In this document: positions 35,204-44,190 of the stretch, one piece after another
How positions within the stretch are numbered: the first letter of the stretch is position 1
How the letters are laid out: each line of letters begins with the position of its first letter
Assembly (NCBI RefSeq): GCF_013409045.1
Contig: NZ_JACCBT010000001.1
Span: 3,596,001-3,660,000, forward strand
Direction of reading: 5' to 3'
DNA: 64,000 bases
Source of the DNA: Actinomadura citrea
GTDB lineage: Bacteria; Actinomycetota; Actinomycetes; Streptosporangiales; Streptosporangiaceae
Notes under the pieces: generated by a model
Database searches by the model: none
The model's input: the letters and a program-made list of their open reading frames with translations, nothing else
Told to the model about the DNA's origin: nothing
Translations under genes and position numbers: made by a program

Positions 35204-35713
35204 ATGGCAACCGAAAGGGCACTGCTCGCGGGTGGTTGTTTCTGGGGGATGGAAGAGCTGTTCCGCCGGCAGCCCGGAGTGATCTCCACGCGGGTCGGCT
35301 ACAGCGGCGGCGACGTGCCCGACGCCACCTACCGCGACCACGGGTCCCACGCCGAGGCCATCGAGGTCGTCTACGACCCCGACGGGACCGACTTCCGGGC
35401 GCTGCTGGAATTCTTCTTCCAGATCCACGACCCCACGACCGTGAACCGGCAGGGCAACGACGTCGGCACCAGCTACCGCTCCGCGATCTTCTACACCTCG
35501 GACGAGCAGCGGAAGGTCGCCGAGGACACCATCGCCGACGTCGACGCCTCCGGCCTGTGGCCGGGCAGGGTCGTCACCGAGGTGACCGCCGCCGGCGACT
35601 TCTGGGAAGCAGAGCCGGAGCACCAGGACTACCTGCAGAAGTACCCGAACGGCTACACGTGCCACTTCCCCCGCCCCGGCTGGAGGCTGCCGAAGCGGAC
35701 CGCCGGAGCCTGA
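35204..35713 (+). CDS. msrA: Peptide methionine (S)-sulfoxide reductase
   Basis: A 169-residue protein with the invariant GCFWG motif, whose Cys12 is the catalytic nucleophile, and the typical blocks [20 protein letters not shown] and [19 protein letters not shown]. It reduces methionine-S-sulfoxide in proteins and free methionine during oxidative stress, in the cytoplasm. The ATG at 35204 follows GAGGGAG; the frame open to 35180 is not needed. The C-terminal Cys in [11 protein letters not shown] is the likely resolving residue. A hairpin at 35753-35791 probably ends the transcript. Confidence 0.96.
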   Translation: MATERALLAGGCFWGMEELFRRQPGVISTRVGYSGGDVPDATYRDHGSHAEAIEVVYDPDGTDFRALLEFFFQIHDPTTVNRQGNDVGTSYRSAIFYTSDEQRKVAEDTIADVDASGLWPGRVVTEVTAAGDFWEAEPEHQDYLQKYPNGYTCHFPRPGWRLPKRTAGA

Positions 35714-35752
35714 CGGGGACGGCGCGGGTGTCAGCGCGTGCGTAGTTTCCGC

Positions 35753-35791
35753 GATGCGGCGGGTGCATGGAGGGTCATGCCCCGCCGCATC
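35753..35791 (+). terminator. Hairpin after msrA
   Basis: Perfect 11-bp arms GATGCGGCGGG and CCCGCCGCATC flank a 17-base loop, 40 bp after the msrA stop. Confidence 0.55.
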
Positions 35792-35930
35792 CGGGTTCCG
35801 AGCACATGAATCTGGACGACGCGGGATGTTGGGCACGGCCAGCATCATCACGACCTGAACCGCGATATCCGTTCGTACCGGTCAGACTCCGCGTCCGGCG
35901 AGCGGAGCGCCGGAGTTTCGGGATGGTCGG

Positions 35931-36839
35931 TCAGGCGGCTGTCCGGGGGCCGAGATGCTGGAGGAAGAACTCGGTCATGAGGGCGAGCGTGTTCTTGAAC
36001 TCCTGGTTGTAGACGACGAAGTGGCCGCCGGGCAAGGTGATGAGCTGCTTGGGGTGCAGGGCCCGTTCGTAGGCGGCGAAGGCCAGGTCGCTGTGAGTGA
36101 GGATGTCGTGCTGGGCGACGACGAGCATGAGCGGCGTAGGGGAGATGCGGGCGATGTAGTCGCCCGGCTCGTAGCCGGCGATCGCCTCCACCGACCGGAG
36201 CGTGACCTCGTTGCGCCACGTCGCCAGACGCTCCGGTTCGATCGTCTGGTACCACTCGTAGGTTTCCCGGTCGGCCATCGCGGCGGGCTCCCCGGGCGTG
36301 GCGGTGACGAGGGGGAGCATCGTCGGCGCCTCGTCGTTGAACCGGGCGAGCCGGTCGGCGTCGAAGCTCTTGCGGACCTCGGCGAGCGCCTCGCTGGGGA
36401 TGAACCGCGACAGGGTCGTCCCGCCGCTGACGACCGGCACCTGCGAGTAGACGGCCTTGACCCGCCGGTCGACGGCCCCGACGACGAGCACGTGCCCGCC
36501 TGAGAAGCTCGACCCGAACACCCCGATGCGCTCGGCGTCCACCTCGGGACGTGTGCACAGGAAGGTGATGGCGTCCCGGTATCCCTGGATCTGCGTCCAG
36601 GGGTCGACTTCCTGACGCGGTTCACCGTCGCTCGCGCCGAACGAGGCGTGGTCGTACAGGACGACCGCCAGCCCGGCCGCGGCGAGGGCTTCGGCGATGT
36701 CGTCGGTGTACTGCTCCTTGACCGCCCCGAGTCCGTGGGTGACGACCACGGCCGGGTGCGGGCCAGAGGTGCCGTCGGGGGTGTAGAGCCATCCGCGGAG
36801 GGTCGTTCCGGCCGAGATGAACTCGATGTCCTGGCGCAT
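35931..36839 (-). CDS. Alpha/beta hydrolase (dienelactone hydrolase/S15-like)
   Basis: A 302-residue protein. HGLGAVKEQY gives the oxyanion region, the nucleophile elbow is FGSSFSGGH with SFSGG in place of the usual GxSxG, the acid is in AQHDILTHSD, and the His in LPGGHF. All three catalytic residues are thus present. Related proteins hydrolyse small esters or lactones. No signal peptide is seen, so it is cytoplasmic. The TetR gene lying 41 bp upstream on the same strand is the likely regulator. Confidence 0.87.
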   Translation of the reverse strand: MRQDIEFISAGTTLRGWLYTPDGTSGPHPAVVVTHGLGAVKEQYTDDIAEALAAAGLAVVLYDHASFGASDGEPRQEVDPWTQIQGYRDAITFLCTRPEVDAERIGVFGSSFSGGHVLVVGAVDRRVKAVYSQVPVVSGGTTLSRFIPSEALAEVRKSFDADRLARFNDEAPTMLPLVTATPGEPAAMADRETYEWYQTIEPERLATWRNEVTLRSVEAIAGYEPGDYIARISPTPLMLVVAQHDILTHSDLAFAAYERALHPKQLITLPGGHFVVYNQEFKNTLALMTEFFLQHLGPRTAA

Positions 36840-36880
36840 GTGCGGGTCCTTTCGCTGGTGCGGCGGGTATACGCCGCGGC

Positions 36881-37513
36881 CTAGGGAGGGCCGGGGGAGT
36901 CACCGGGGGTGAAGGCGCCGCCGAGGGCGGCGGCGTGCGCGGCCGCGGCGGCGACCTCGGCGATCTCGTCGTCCACCGGCCCGCGGGCGACGAGCAGGCG
37001 GTAGTAGATGGGGGCGCCGACGGCGCTGATGATCGCGATGCCGTCGGCCCCCGGCGGCAGTTCGCCGCGTCCGACGGCCCGTTCGACGATCCGGGACGCG
37101 AGGCGGTTGCGCTCGGCGATCACCGTCGCCCAGGCGGTGGACGCCTCGGGGGACCGGACGGCGGCGGCCACGACGCCCTCGACGAGCGCCCGGGCCCTGG
37201 GCTGCCGGTACAGGGCGGCGATCTCCAGCGCGAGCGCCCGGAGGTCGTCCTTCAACGAGCCGGTGTCCGGAATCGGGATCTCGTTCTTGCCCAGTTCGCC
37301 CAGCAGGTCGACGACGAGTCCCTCGACCGTCCGCCATCGCCGGTACAGCGTGGCCAGATGCACGCCCGAACGCTCGGCCACCTTCTCCAGGGTGAGTCCG
37401 GCGTACCCGGCCTCCTCCAGTTCGTCCTGGGCCGCGGCCAACACCGCCGCACGGGTGCGCGCCGTTCGGCCGCCGGGCCGCACGGCCCCCGTCGCGCGCG
37501 GCTGCACGTCCAT
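36881..37513 (-). CDS. TetR-family regulator upstream of the hydrolase
   Basis: A 210-residue protein with an N-terminal DNA-binding segment (LEKVAERSGVHLATLYRRW) and a TetR_C-type helical domain. The ATG at 37513 is preceded by GGGAGGGG; the frame reaches 37537. Its stop lies 41 bp upstream of the hydrolase ATG, so the two probably form one unit. No clear palindrome is seen near its own start. Confidence 0.9.
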   Translation of the reverse strand: MDVQPRATGAVRPGGRTARTRAAVLAAAQDELEEAGYAGLTLEKVAERSGVHLATLYRRWRTVEGLVVDLLGELGKNEIPIPDTGSLKDDLRALALEIAALYRQPRARALVEGVVAAAVRSPEASTAWATVIAERNRLASRIVERAVGRGELPPGADGIAIISAVGAPIYYRLLVARGPVDDEIAEVAAAAAHAAALGGAFTPGDSPGPP

Positions 37514-37881
37514 GCGACGCCCCTCCCTGTGGGTCACGTCACAGAGTAACGCGAATTTCTTTGCATTAACAGCGCGGTGGCAGGTGAACTGGAGGAGCCC
37601 TCGCCTGGTGGCCCTGCCCGGCCGTATTCACAAGGTCGAAGACAGAGCTGACGGCCCAAACGCACGCACCCTGCACGTCATCGTGCGTCCGGCGGTATCG
37701 CCTCGGCGCAAGGCGCCGGCCTGCCTCGCAGTTCCGTCGACCCCGAGGGCCCGAACGCACCGGACACCCTCCATGATCAGCGCGAGGCGGTCGGCCAGAA
37801 CGTCCGGGGCGTCGACCGGGCTACCCGGACCAGCCGAACCAGGAGATCCGGGCGGTCGTAGGTCCGCAGCCGACTTTCTGG
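37514..37881. other. Intergenic region upstream of the TetR gene
   Basis: About 370 bp without a credible gene. It includes the promoter region of the minus-strand TetR gene (AT-rich stretch around 37548-37570). No RNA gene or repeat is recognised. Confidence 0.4.
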
Positions 37882-38577
37882 TCAGTCGTTACTCAAGGGC
37901 CGTTCGGCGTACGGGTGGCAGCCGGAGGTGTGGGAAGCCGCCTCGGCGGCCGCCGTGTCCGCTGCCGAGCTGCGGATCGCCTCGAGCAGGCGAGTGTGGT
38001 CCATGTAGTCGTCGGGCCGCAGCCCGGCGCTGAAATGGTCGTGCAGTGACTGACGGATCACCTGTCCGAGGTCCGCGTACAGCTCGACGAGCACTTCGTT
38101 GTGGGACGCGGACACCACCGCGCGGTGGAAGGCCGCATCAGCCTCCACGAAGCTGTCCCGGTTCCCGGACGCCCAGGCACGCTCGCGCCGGTTCAGCATT
38201 TCGTCCAACTGCAGCAGATCTCCCTCCGTGCGGCGTTGTGCGGCCGTCGCCGCCGCGGTCACTTCCAGGGCGGCCCGTACCGCGATCACGTCACGCTGGT
38301 CGGCGGCGGCGAAGCGGCGCTGCATGACGCCGGCCAGCTCGCTGGTGGCGATGACGTAGGTGCCAGAACCGTGGCGTACGTCCAGCAAGCCGTTGTGGGC
38401 GAGTGCCCGCACGGCCTCCCGGACCGTGTTCCGGGCCACGCCGAGTTGCTGAACCAGCTCCGGCTCGGTCGGGATCCGAGAACCCACCGGCCAGGTGCCG
38501 GAGGTGATCTGCTGGCGCAGCCGGGCGACCACGTGGTCGAACAGTCCCACTGGGCGAGGGACCGGCGGAATTTTCAT
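37882..38577 (-). CDS. GntR/FadR-family regulator
   Basis: A 231-residue protein with a winged helix (IPTEPELVQQLGVARNTVRE) and a C-terminal FCD ligand domain (AFHRAVVSASHNEVLVEL, with the metal-binding histidines). The ATG at 38577 lies six bases after a perfect -10 TATAAT on the minus strand, so the message is likely leaderless; the frame upstream to 38643 overlaps the divergent gene. It is divergent from, and probably controls, the MFS exporter starting 23 bp away. Confidence 0.92.
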   Translation of the reverse strand: MKIPPVPRPVGLFDHVVARLRQQITSGTWPVGSRIPTEPELVQQLGVARNTVREAVRALAHNGLLDVRHGSGTYVIATSELAGVMQRRFAAADQRDVIAVRAALEVTAAATAAQRRTEGDLLQLDEMLNRRERAWASGNRDSFVEADAAFHRAVVSASHNEVLVELYADLGQVIRQSLHDHFSAGLRPDDYMDHTRLLEAIRSSAADTAAAEAASHTSGCHPYAERPLSND

Positions 38578-38583
38578 CCCATG

Positions 38584-38593
38584 ATTATACGAT
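38584..38593. promoter_or_regulatory. Fused divergent -10 elements (leaderless pair B)
   Basis: ATTATACGAT contains TATAAT on the minus strand (38589-38584) and TACGAT on the plus strand (38588-38593), sharing the central TA. Both lie six to seven bases from their start codons at 38577 and 38601. The geometry is the same as at 31570-31579. Confidence 0.65.
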
Positions 38594-38600
38594 TCGGTCT

Positions 38601-39848
38601 GTGGCTCAGGAGCATGCAGAAAAACGCCCATGTACAGCCCCACTGCACGACACGTACGGTGCCGCTGCCTGGGGGCGCCCTCTCGCGGCGATCGGGTTGA
38701 TGCTGGCCGCGGTCAACCTCCGGCCGGCGGTCACCAGCGTTGGGCCGGTGCTCGAAGAGGCGCAGGCCGGCTTGGGGATGAGTGCGAGTGACGCGGGTTT
38801 GCTCACCTCCATGCCGGCGGTGTGCTTCGCACTGATCGGCTTCGCCGCCCCCTGGCTGGCCTCCCGTGGGCGCGACACCGTCATCGCGGCCAGCATGGCA
38901 GCGGTCGCGGTCGGGCTGATGGTCCGCCCGCTCGCGGCCGGCGGCGCCCTGTTCGCCGCGCTCAGCGCCCTGGCGCTCGCCGGCATCGCCGTGGCGAACG
39001 TGCTGCTGCCGGTCGTCGTCAAGCAGCGCTTCCCCGAACGCGTCGGCGCGATGACAGGCCTGTACTCGATGGCCCTCAACGTCGGCGCTTCGACCGCCGC
39101 CGCCACCACCGTCCCCCTGGCCCGGTGGTTCGGCGGCGACTGGCGGATCGGCCTGGGTGCCTGGGCACTGCTCGCCGCCGTCGCCGTGCCGCCGTGGCTC
39201 GTCCTGGCCCGCAGGCGTGCCGGCTCTGTCTCCGGCTCTCCGGCGACGGGCCCCACCGTCCGGGGCTCTGTTTCCCGCGCGCCTCTCACCCGGAGCCCGA
39301 CGGCCTGGGCACTCGCCCTCTACTTCGGCCTGCAGGCGACCGCCGCCTACATCATCATCGGCTGGCTACCGCAGATCTACCGCGACGCCGGTCTTCCCCC
39401 TGAGACCGCCGGTCTGCTCTTCGCCGTCACCTCGGTGCTCGGCATCCCGCTGTCGTTCGTGCTGGCAGCCGTCGCCGGCCGTCTGCGCGACCAGAGTGCG
39501 GTGGCCGTCGTGATCGGTCTGTTCGGCCTCGCAGGATATGGCGGGCTGTGGGCCGCCCCAGCTGCGGCACCGTGGGTGTGGGCCGGCCTGCTCGGTGTCG
39601 CCAACTGCTCGTTCCCCCTCGTCCTCACGATGATCGGGTTGCGTGGTCGCGACAGTGAGACCGTGATCCGGCTGTCCGCCTTCGCCCAGAGCACCGGCTA
39701 CCTCCTGTCCATCCCAGGCCCTTTCCTAGTCGGCGCTCTGTACGAGCACAGCGGCAACTGGCGGGCGCCGCTGGTCTTCATGGCGCTGCTGATGCTCCCG
39801 CAACTCGCCGCCGGCGCCTTCGCCGGCCGTGACCGGCAGGTCGGCTGA
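38601..39848 (+). CDS. MFS transporter, CynX/NimT type
   Basis: A 415-residue protein with twelve predicted membrane helices. The signature start LAAIGLMLAAVNLRPAVTSV and the loop VVVKQRFPERVGAMTGLYS are typical of the cyanate/2-nitroimidazole transporter branch. Substrates of most members are unknown. The GTG at 38601 lies seven bases after a -10 element. It is divergently paired with a GntR regulator through a 23-bp gap, so its expression is probably controlled by that protein. Confidence 0.9.
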   Translation: MAQEHAEKRPCTAPLHDTYGAAAWGRPLAAIGLMLAAVNLRPAVTSVGPVLEEAQAGLGMSASDAGLLTSMPAVCFALIGFAAPWLASRGRDTVIAASMAAVAVGLMVRPLAAGGALFAALSALALAGIAVANVLLPVVVKQRFPERVGAMTGLYSMALNVGASTAAATTVPLARWFGGDWRIGLGAWALLAAVAVPPWLVLARRRAGSVSGSPATGPTVRGSVSRAPLTRSPTAWALALYFGLQATAAYIIIGWLPQIYRDAGLPPETAGLLFAVTSVLGIPLSFVLAAVAGRLRDQSAVAVVIGLFGLAGYGGLWAAPAAAPWVWAGLLGVANCSFPLVLTMIGLRGRDSETVIRLSAFAQSTGYLLSIPGPFLVGALYEHSGNWRAPLVFMALLMLPQLAAGAFAGRDRQVG

Positions 39849-39998
39849 CAGGGGATCTGCGAAATGCCCGCCGGTCGGCGCCGCGTCGGGGCCGGATGCT
39901 CAGGCCACCCGGGGCATCAGCGCACTTGAAACGCTGGCTCTGTTGCACCGGCTGTGTTAGCCAGAATGAAAGGGCGGCACAGAACCTCGGGAGGGCAC

Positions 39999-40547
39999 GT
40001 GTCCGGGCGCAGCGATCCCTACCACTGCGGTGTCGCCCCCGAGGGCCCCTCCGGGACGGGATGTGTGCTCCTGGTCCTGCTGATAAGCGCGCTGCTCGCC
40101 TACTTCGTCGTCAGCTCCGACCCGACCGAGGGACTGGACTACGCATCTGGCGATACACCCAAGGAACTGAAGCAGTCGATCTGCTTCAGTGACTCCGGTC
40201 CCTGCCCGCCGACCGGCTTCAAGTGGAACATCCCCGCGTCGGGTGTCATTCGGACGCGGTTCGAACGGGAAGACATCGACGACCGCACAGAGTTTCGCGG
40301 CTGGTTCCGCCTGGAGGCGGCGGTGTTCATCCAGGAAGAGGTTCGAGATTGCTCGACCGCAGTGGACTGGTGGTTGCTGGCCGACGACAAGCCCGTCGCG
40401 CACGGCACGATCACAGCGGGGGGTGACGATCAAGAAGTCACCGGCACGCCGCCGCATGAGGCCCGGTTCATCCTGCTCACCGCACGGCGCACCGACTCCT
40501 TGTCCTGTCGCTCCACCTTCCAGTGGGTCTACGCGGGCCTCGACTGA
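39999..40547 (+). CDS. Membrane-anchored hypothetical protein
   Basis: A protein of 182 residues from GTG 39999, which follows GGGAGGG at 39989-39995; the frame is open to 39954 with an ATG at 39966 as alternatives. One membrane helix (VLLVLLISALLAYFVV) near residues 22-40 leads to a C-terminal domain of about 140 residues with four cysteines, predicted to lie outside. I recognise no family. It stands alone. Confidence 0.6.
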   Translation: MSGRSDPYHCGVAPEGPSGTGCVLLVLLISALLAYFVVSSDPTEGLDYASGDTPKELKQSICFSDSGPCPPTGFKWNIPASGVIRTRFEREDIDDRTEFRGWFRLEAAVFIQEEVRDCSTAVDWWLLADDKPVAHGTITAGGDDQEVTGTPPHEARFILLTARRTDSLSCRSTFQWVYAGLD

Positions 40548-40700
40548 CCGCACGGCCTATCGTCGCCGGCGCTCAGCCGGAGCCGTCAGCATGAACGCGG
40601 CCCCACCATCTTCAGGCTCTCCAGCCGCGCGCAGCCGCGGTGCGCTCGCATGCCACGTCGAGCACCTCGTCCTTGTACCGCTGGCCCGGCCTGTTCGTTA

Positions 40701-41159
40701 TCAGTCCTGGTCGTCAGGGTAGAAGGCGCGCCCGTCTCTGCCGCCGGAGACCGACCAGACCTCGGTGATGAGGCCGTCTTCGAGCCGCAGCATGTCGATG
40801 CCGCTGATGCGCAACCGGCGTCCGGCCTCGTCGGAGAAGCGCGCCAGGTAGGGCCTGACGACCTTCCCGGTGGCCAGGCCGTCGCTGAGGTCGAGGTCGG
40901 TGACGGCTTCGCCGTCGGGGGCGAATCGCAGCCCGGAGCGGTCCTGACGGAACCGGCTGATCAGATCGGCGAGCTGGGGACGTCGCCGGATGTGATCGAA
41001 GGCCTCGGTGCCCGGAGTCGGCTGGGCATACCGAAGCCGGAACCGCGGCGCCATGATCTGGTCGACCAGAGCCATCTCACCGTTCCACATCTGCGACCAC
41101 GACTCGAAGATTCGCGCGCCGGCCTCCCGGGCTTCGCTCGCATGGCCTCGCATGAGCAT
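40701..41159 (-). CDS. SnoaL/NTF2-like small protein
   Basis: A 152-residue cone-fold protein starting MLMRGHASEAREAGARIF. It has the NTF2-like pattern of an N-terminal helix, then a curved sheet with motifs such as WSQMWNGEMALVDQIMAPRF and ISGIDMLRLEDGLITEVW. Such proteins include ester cyclases and hydratases but many have no known activity. The ATG at 41159 has GGAG six bases upstream. It is divergent from a PadR gene, and a repeated operator lies between them. Confidence 0.8.
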   Translation of the reverse strand: MLMRGHASEAREAGARIFESWSQMWNGEMALVDQIMAPRFRLRYAQPTPGTEAFDHIRRRPQLADLISRFRQDRSGLRFAPDGEAVTDLDLSDGLATGKVVRPYLARFSDEAGRRLRISGIDMLRLEDGLITEVWSVSGGRDGRAFYPDDQD

Positions 41160-41169
41160 TGCGCACTCC

Positions 41170-41227
41170 AATCATCTCATTGATACGGTGTCGGTGGCAT
41201 GAAGCTAATAGTCTCATTGAGACGATG
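41170..41227. promoter_or_regulatory. Duplicated PadR-type operator
   Basis: Two 21-bp elements, 41170-41190 and 41207-41227, share 17 of 21 bases around TCTCATTGA; the second contains the perfect palindrome GTCTCATTGAGAC (41211-41223). They are 37 bp apart between the divergent SnoaL-like and PadR genes. Confidence 0.7.
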
Positions 41228-41248
41228 TCAAGGTGAGGAGGTGGAGTC

Positions 41249-41797
41249 ATGTCGGAGCTCACGCCGCCCGGGTACGTGGTGCTCGGGCTGATCGCGCGCC
41301 ACGGTGCCATGACGCCGTACGAGCTGAAGACCAGGGTGGAGGAGTCGGTCGAGTACTTCTGGCCGATCCCGCACGCGCAGCTGTACCGGATCCCGGCGCG
41401 GCTGGCCGAGTTGGACCTGCTGCGCGAGGAGGCGGAGCAGACGGGCCGCCGCCGCCGCGTCTTCCACCTCACCGACGCCGGTCGTGCGGCGCTGCGGCAG
41501 TGGTTGGCCGACCCGCAGACCCCCCAGCCGGAGACCCGCGACCCCGGGCAACTCAAACTCTTCTTCGCCGACCTCGGCGACCCCGCCGACGTAGTGGCGC
41601 TCGCCCGCCGGCAGGCGGCGCAGCACCGCCACTGGCTCGACCACTACCGCTCGCTTCGCGCCGGACTGGACCCCACCGACGCCGCGCGGCTGTTGTCCCG
41701 GGTCCGCATCCTCAAGCTCGCCATCCTCCACGAACAGGCCTACGTGGACTTCTGGGAGTCCCTCGCCTCCGATCCGCATCGCCTCGACCTGGACTGA
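41249..41797 (+). CDS. PadR-family regulator
   Basis: A 182-residue protein with an N-terminal winged helix (VVLGLIARHGAMTPYELKTR, then WPIPHAQLYRIPARLAELDL) and the C-terminal long-helix domain for dimerisation. PadR proteins repress neighbouring genes until a small molecule binds. The ATG at 41249 is spaced after GGAGGTGGAG. It faces the SnoaL-like gene across a pair of 21-bp repeats, which are the likely binding sites. Confidence 0.9.
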   Translation: MSELTPPGYVVLGLIARHGAMTPYELKTRVEESVEYFWPIPHAQLYRIPARLAELDLLREEAEQTGRRRRVFHLTDAGRAALRQWLADPQTPQPETRDPGQLKLFFADLGDPADVVALARRQAAQHRHWLDHYRSLRAGLDPTDAARLLSRVRILKLAILHEQAYVDFWESLASDPHRLDLD

Positions 41798-42156
41798 GCC
41801 CGGCCGCCGGGCGCCCACGACCACCATGATCATTTCGAGAAGTGTGCGGGCTCGAGCTCCGTGCGGAGAACGCACGGGTCGATCGTCGCGCCGTTAGGGG
41901 GCCCGCCTGGGATGAAAGTTCGGGTCGCACCGCAGCCGCGCCCCACCAGAAGTCACGCTGACTGCCCGGCAACGCTGCAGGTCACCGTGCCCGGCCGAGT
42001 TTTCGGCTCCCCGATGGCCGAAAACGGCTGACGAAGATATCGACTACGGCATGGAGTCGCTATATATAGTGCAAGTGTTTAGTCTCTGCGCGACCGGAAG
42101 TCTCGGTTCGCGCGGCACTGTCACCGGCCGGCCGCCCGACTCCGAGGAGGAAGCGC
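41798..42156. other. Intergenic region with hairpin and AT-rich promoter
   Basis: No gene. A hairpin with 9-bp perfect arms, GTTTTCGGC (41999-42007) and GCCGAAAAC (42017-42025), probably ends PadR transcription. CTATATATAGT near 42059-42069 is an unusually AT-rich stretch, probably the -10 region of the secreted protein gene at 42157. Confidence 0.5.
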
Positions 42157-43896
42157 GTGCGTTCAAGATCCGGTGTTCGACGACTGCTGGCCATGATGGC
42201 CATCCTCATCCTCGCCACCGCTGGCGCCGTCGCGGATCCGTCCGGCCACCCGAGCGCCACGGCGAGCGTGATCCGCGTCGGGTCGAGCGTCGTCGGAAGC
42301 GACGGCGTCCGGCACTCGGTGACCAATCATCTCGTCAAGCAGACCCAGACTCGCGCGTATCGCCACACGCGGCGGGAGTACGTTCTCGCCTGGGCCGGAG
42401 CCGCCGATCCGGGTACGGAGGGATCCCCCAATCCGGACTTTCTGGCGGTCATCGACGCCACTGCCGGCACCCCCGACTACGGAAAAGTGGTCAACACCGT
42501 AACGATCGACGGTTCGACCGGCAACGAGCCTCACCACATGCAGTACATGTGGCACAAGGGGCAGAAGATCTACGCAGGCGGCATCCTGTCGGACACGGTC
42601 TTCGTGTTCGACGCGGCGCGGCTGCCGCAGATCGGGTTGAGCGGCGTGGTTCAAGCCTCCGATACTCCGTGTGGATCCGCGCCCGACGCCTTCCAGGTCC
42701 TCTCCGACGGAACCGCGTACATGAGCGCCGTGGGCGGCCCGGACGTGACCGGACCGTGCCGCTATTCCGGGGGGCAGATCCGCGAAGGCAACGGGTTCGC
42801 GGGTTCGCCGGGAGAGATAGTCCGCATCGGCCCGAACGGCAAGGTCCTCAGCGAGGCACCCGCCGCGACCAAGGAGGGCGAAGATCCGAAGCTGTGCCCC
42901 AACGTCCCGGCGCTCCCTCAGCCGAGTTGCGCCAATCCGCACGGCCTCCAGGTGCGCGAAGATCTCAACCGGCTGATCACCAGCGATTTCGTCGAACTTC
43001 GGACTCCGATCGTGGACAACCCGAATCTGGCACGCGACACCGTGCGGATCTTCGACATCTCTGATCGCAACGCGCCTCGCCTGCTGTCGGTGTCACGCCT
43101 GCCGGCCGGCCCTCGAAACGACGCCGACCTCAACACCGCTGAACCGCGCGGGGCGATGGAGACGGGAGTGACGCACCAGCCCCGGCACCGGGGCGCCTTC
43201 GTCGCCACCAGCGGCGGTGGCGTGATCTACTACACCCCCGACATCACGGCGAAGAAGCCGCGGTGGCGGGAGGTCTTCGACGACGCCACGGCGTTCAAGT
43301 CGCTGTTCCCGAAAGACACGCCGACCTCCGACGGGGACGCCGGGAGTTGGGTGCAGGTCAGCCCGGACGATCGATTTCTCTTCCACGTCGTGGTCTCGGG
43401 CGGTTACACGTCCCCCGGAGAACGTGAGACCGGCATGCTGTACGTCCTCGATTTGCGACGACTCCTCGCCGCGGGAAACCGCACACGGTGCTCGATAGAT
43501 TCTTCTGCGGAAGTCACTGCCGGAGGTGCCGAGCCCGACTGCCCGTCCCTGATCGGTGCCGTTCCGATTCGCGATGTCACCTCAGGTGGTGCGCACTGGG
43601 GCTCATTGGACAACTTCGCGCTCGGCCGTGATGGCTTCTACCACGAGACGGCACAGATTCGCCGGGTGGTGACGTCGAACTACTTCGTCGCGTTCACCGG
43701 CGTCGATGGGAACCATCGGATTTGCGTCAGTCAGGTGAGCCCCAGCGGAAAGCCGTCGCTCGACACGGGCTTCGTGGACGAGAACACCCATGCCCCCTGT
43801 GTCGAATTCAACCGCGACAAGTGGCCGCACGGCGACCACGGGCCGGCCAGGCCGCACGGCGTGGTGTTCGCTGTCGCCGACGCCGATCTGCGCTGA
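42157..43896 (+). CDS. Secreted SBP56-like beta-propeller protein
   Basis: A 579-residue protein with a signal peptide (hydrophobic core LLAMMAILILATAGAVA, probable cleavage after AVA). The mature part has repeated beta-propeller blades and motifs like those of selenium-binding protein/methanethiol oxidase (SBP56): EPHHMQYMW with His126-127 and CANPHGLQV with Cys258 and His262, plus a late PARPHGVVF. In SBP56 relatives such histidines bind metal and the Cys binds selenium or thiol. Methanethiol oxidase is copper-dependent, so an exported metal-dependent oxidase is plausible. The next gene is a large membrane protein with an H-rich start. The assignment is by motif only. Confidence 0.65.
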   Translation: MRSRSGVRRLLAMMAILILATAGAVADPSGHPSATASVIRVGSSVVGSDGVRHSVTNHLVKQTQTRAYRHTRREYVLAWAGAADPGTEGSPNPDFLAVIDATAGTPDYGKVVNTVTIDGSTGNEPHHMQYMWHKGQKIYAGGILSDTVFVFDAARLPQIGLSGVVQASDTPCGSAPDAFQVLSDGTAYMSAVGGPDVTGPCRYSGGQIREGNGFAGSPGEIVRIGPNGKVLSEAPAATKEGEDPKLCPNVPALPQPSCANPHGLQVREDLNRLITSDFVELRTPIVDNPNLARDTVRIFDISDRNAPRLLSVSRLPAGPRNDADLNTAEPRGAMETGVTHQPRHRGAFVATSGGGVIYYTPDITAKKPRWREVFDDATAFKSLFPKDTPTSDGDAGSWVQVSPDDRFLFHVVVSGGYTSPGERETGMLYVLDLRRLLAAGNRTRCSIDSSAEVTAGGAEPDCPSLIGAVPIRDVTSGGAHWGSLDNFALGRDGFYHETAQIRRVVTSNYFVAFTGVDGNHRICVSQVSPSGKPSLDTGFVDENTHAPCVEFNRDKWPHGDHGPARPHGVVFAVADADLR

Positions 43897-44058
43897 ACGT
43901 TCACACTCCCAGAGCCGGCGGCGAGGAGCCACAGCCCGAGACATCCGAGATGACCACACCGGATGATCTCGGGCCGAATGGCGGCCGGGCGGCTCAGGAG
44001 CTTGGTCGCTCGTGTGCCGTCTAAAGTCGCGACGGCGGGCGAGCGGGAAGGGTGATCT

Positions 44059-44104
44059 CGCGCATCCCGGCGCCGCTGGGCGCCCAGCGGCGCCGGGATG
44101 CGCG
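44059..44104. terminator. Perfect 46-bp palindrome, probable terminator
   Basis: Bases 44059-44104 equal their own reverse complement without a mismatch, from CGCGCATCCCGG on the left to the mirror image on the right. As RNA it would form a 21-bp stem with a four-base loop. It lies between two plus-strand genes; no T-tract follows. Confidence 0.6.
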
Positions 44105-44190
44105 CTCGCAGTCGGTGAGGGAGGTTGCCCATATCCAAGTCGAGCAACTTAAGTAATCTGTAGCAGCGCATCTGTTAGGGGAAGTGGGGA

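Noticed and set aside
39931..39953. GGCTCTGTTGCA-like sequence resembling IS6-type ends
   Set aside because: Only one end is present, with no transposase and no second inverted repeat within reach.
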